Shown here piece after piece: positions 41,080-41,270 of a stretch of 41,270 nt of DNA. The translations under genes and the position numbers were made by a program. Source of the DNA: Acidobacteriaceae bacterium. GTDB taxonomy: Bacteria; Acidobacteriota; Terriglobia; Terriglobales; Acidobacteriaceae. Position 1 is the first letter of the stretch. Each line of letters begins with the position of its first letter. The stretch spans positions 1 to 41,270 of the forward strand of contig PLFY01000042.1 of assembly GCA_003138365.1 (NCBI GenBank), written 5' to 3'. Under the pieces are notes generated by a model. It was not told the origin of the DNA and searched no databases. It was given only the letters and a program-made list of their open reading frames with translations.

Positions 41080-41270
41080 ATGGACGAAGTACAAGATCCC
41101 ACGCTGAGCGAAGAGATTGATCGCCTGCATGCCGAACATCATCGCTACGCTCAGCGGCTGGAAGATTTGCTTCAAAAACCGTATCTCTCCGAAGACGAAC
41201 AGCTCGAAGAAGTCCGCTTGAAGAAACTCAAGCTGCATGCCAAAGACCTGATCTTTGCCCTGGAGCGCCG
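41080..41270 (+). CDS. DUF465 (YdcH-like) small protein, 3' end cut by window
   Basis: The frame from ATG 41080 stays open to the window end, giving the first 63 residues. The ribosome site CCGGAGGTGCTTG is strong. The sequence EEIDRLHAEHHRYAQRLEDLLQKPYLSEDEQLEEVRLKKLKLHAKDLI fits DUF465, a short coiled-coil family common in proteobacteria and acidobacteria, with unknown role. At about 70 residues for the family, almost all of the protein is visible. Confidence 0.8.
   Translation, partial: MDEVQDPTLSEEIDRLHAEHHRYAQRLEDLLQKPYLSEDEQLEEVRLKKLKLHAKDLIFALER

Noticed and set aside
1..41270. CRISPR arrays, rRNA, tRNA and complete insertion sequences
   Set aside because: I saw no regularly spaced repeats, no tRNA-like cloverleaf with a TTCGA arm, no rRNA segments and no transposase gene.

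Overview
The window reads as chromosomal DNA of a GC-rich Gram-negative bacterium, most likely an Acidobacteriota of the Terriglobia type. The evidence is three secreted proteins of the acidobacterial VWFA-related type, a very large Oar-like TonB-dependent receptor with a carboxypeptidase-like N-terminal domain, a kdsC gene (implying KDO and LPS), a TolC-EmrA type outer-membrane route, and dispersed hairpin repeats of a kind I associate with this phylum. The taxonomic call is inference from gene content only.

Layout. Bases 1-3.6 kb hold the end of a family 2 glycosyltransferase and two polytopic membrane proteins resembling GT-C glycosyltransferases. Bases 3.7-5.8 kb are a leftward operon kdsC-queC-queE (KDO-8-P phosphatase plus two preQ0 enzymes), with a DUF5522 gene diverging from it. 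Bases 6.2-12 kb encode a large VWA protein and the TonB-dependent receptor, with an XRE regulator diverging from the receptor. Bases 12.7-16.8 kb contain small secreted or unknown genes, polyphosphate kinase, and a sigma-region-4-like protein. Bases 16.9-17.8 kb hold a consensus promoter, a leader that may fold, a 72-residue unknown and a DUF2335 membrane protein. Bases 18-20.7 kb are a TolC/EmrA pair lacking its permease. A Phd/VapC toxin-antitoxin pair follows, then a DtxR/MntR-like regulator with mntH, nnr-tsaE, fabI and murI.

Bases 27.9-31 kb alternate accessory with envelope genes: a two-gene module of unknown function (TIR/deoxyribosyltransferase-like), GerMN and amidase genes, a DUF2442 protein and VapD. 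Then come DUF1015, a tandem pair of VWA proteins, a coiled-coil membrane protein and a PLP trans-sulfuration enzyme. Bases 36.5-39.4 kb are the most accessory part: a DUF4160/DUF2442/small-protein cassette, the 3' remnant of an EmrB permease, a repeat-rich non-coding stretch, and an AT-richer pair encoding a membrane protein and a SET-domain protein. The window closes with tsaB-rimI and the start of a DUF465 (YdcH-like) gene.

Functional links. TsaE and TsaB belong to the same t6A tRNA-modification machinery but are encoded about 14 kb apart. MntR-like and MntH form a metal-uptake unit with a palindrome between them. Several small accessory cassettes (27.9-28.7, 30.2-30.9, 36.5-37.4 and 38.5-39.4 kb) sit between conserved housekeeping genes. 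They are the best candidates for undescribed toxin-antitoxin, defence or signalling modules. No CRISPR array, rRNA, tRNA or complete insertion sequence was recognised.
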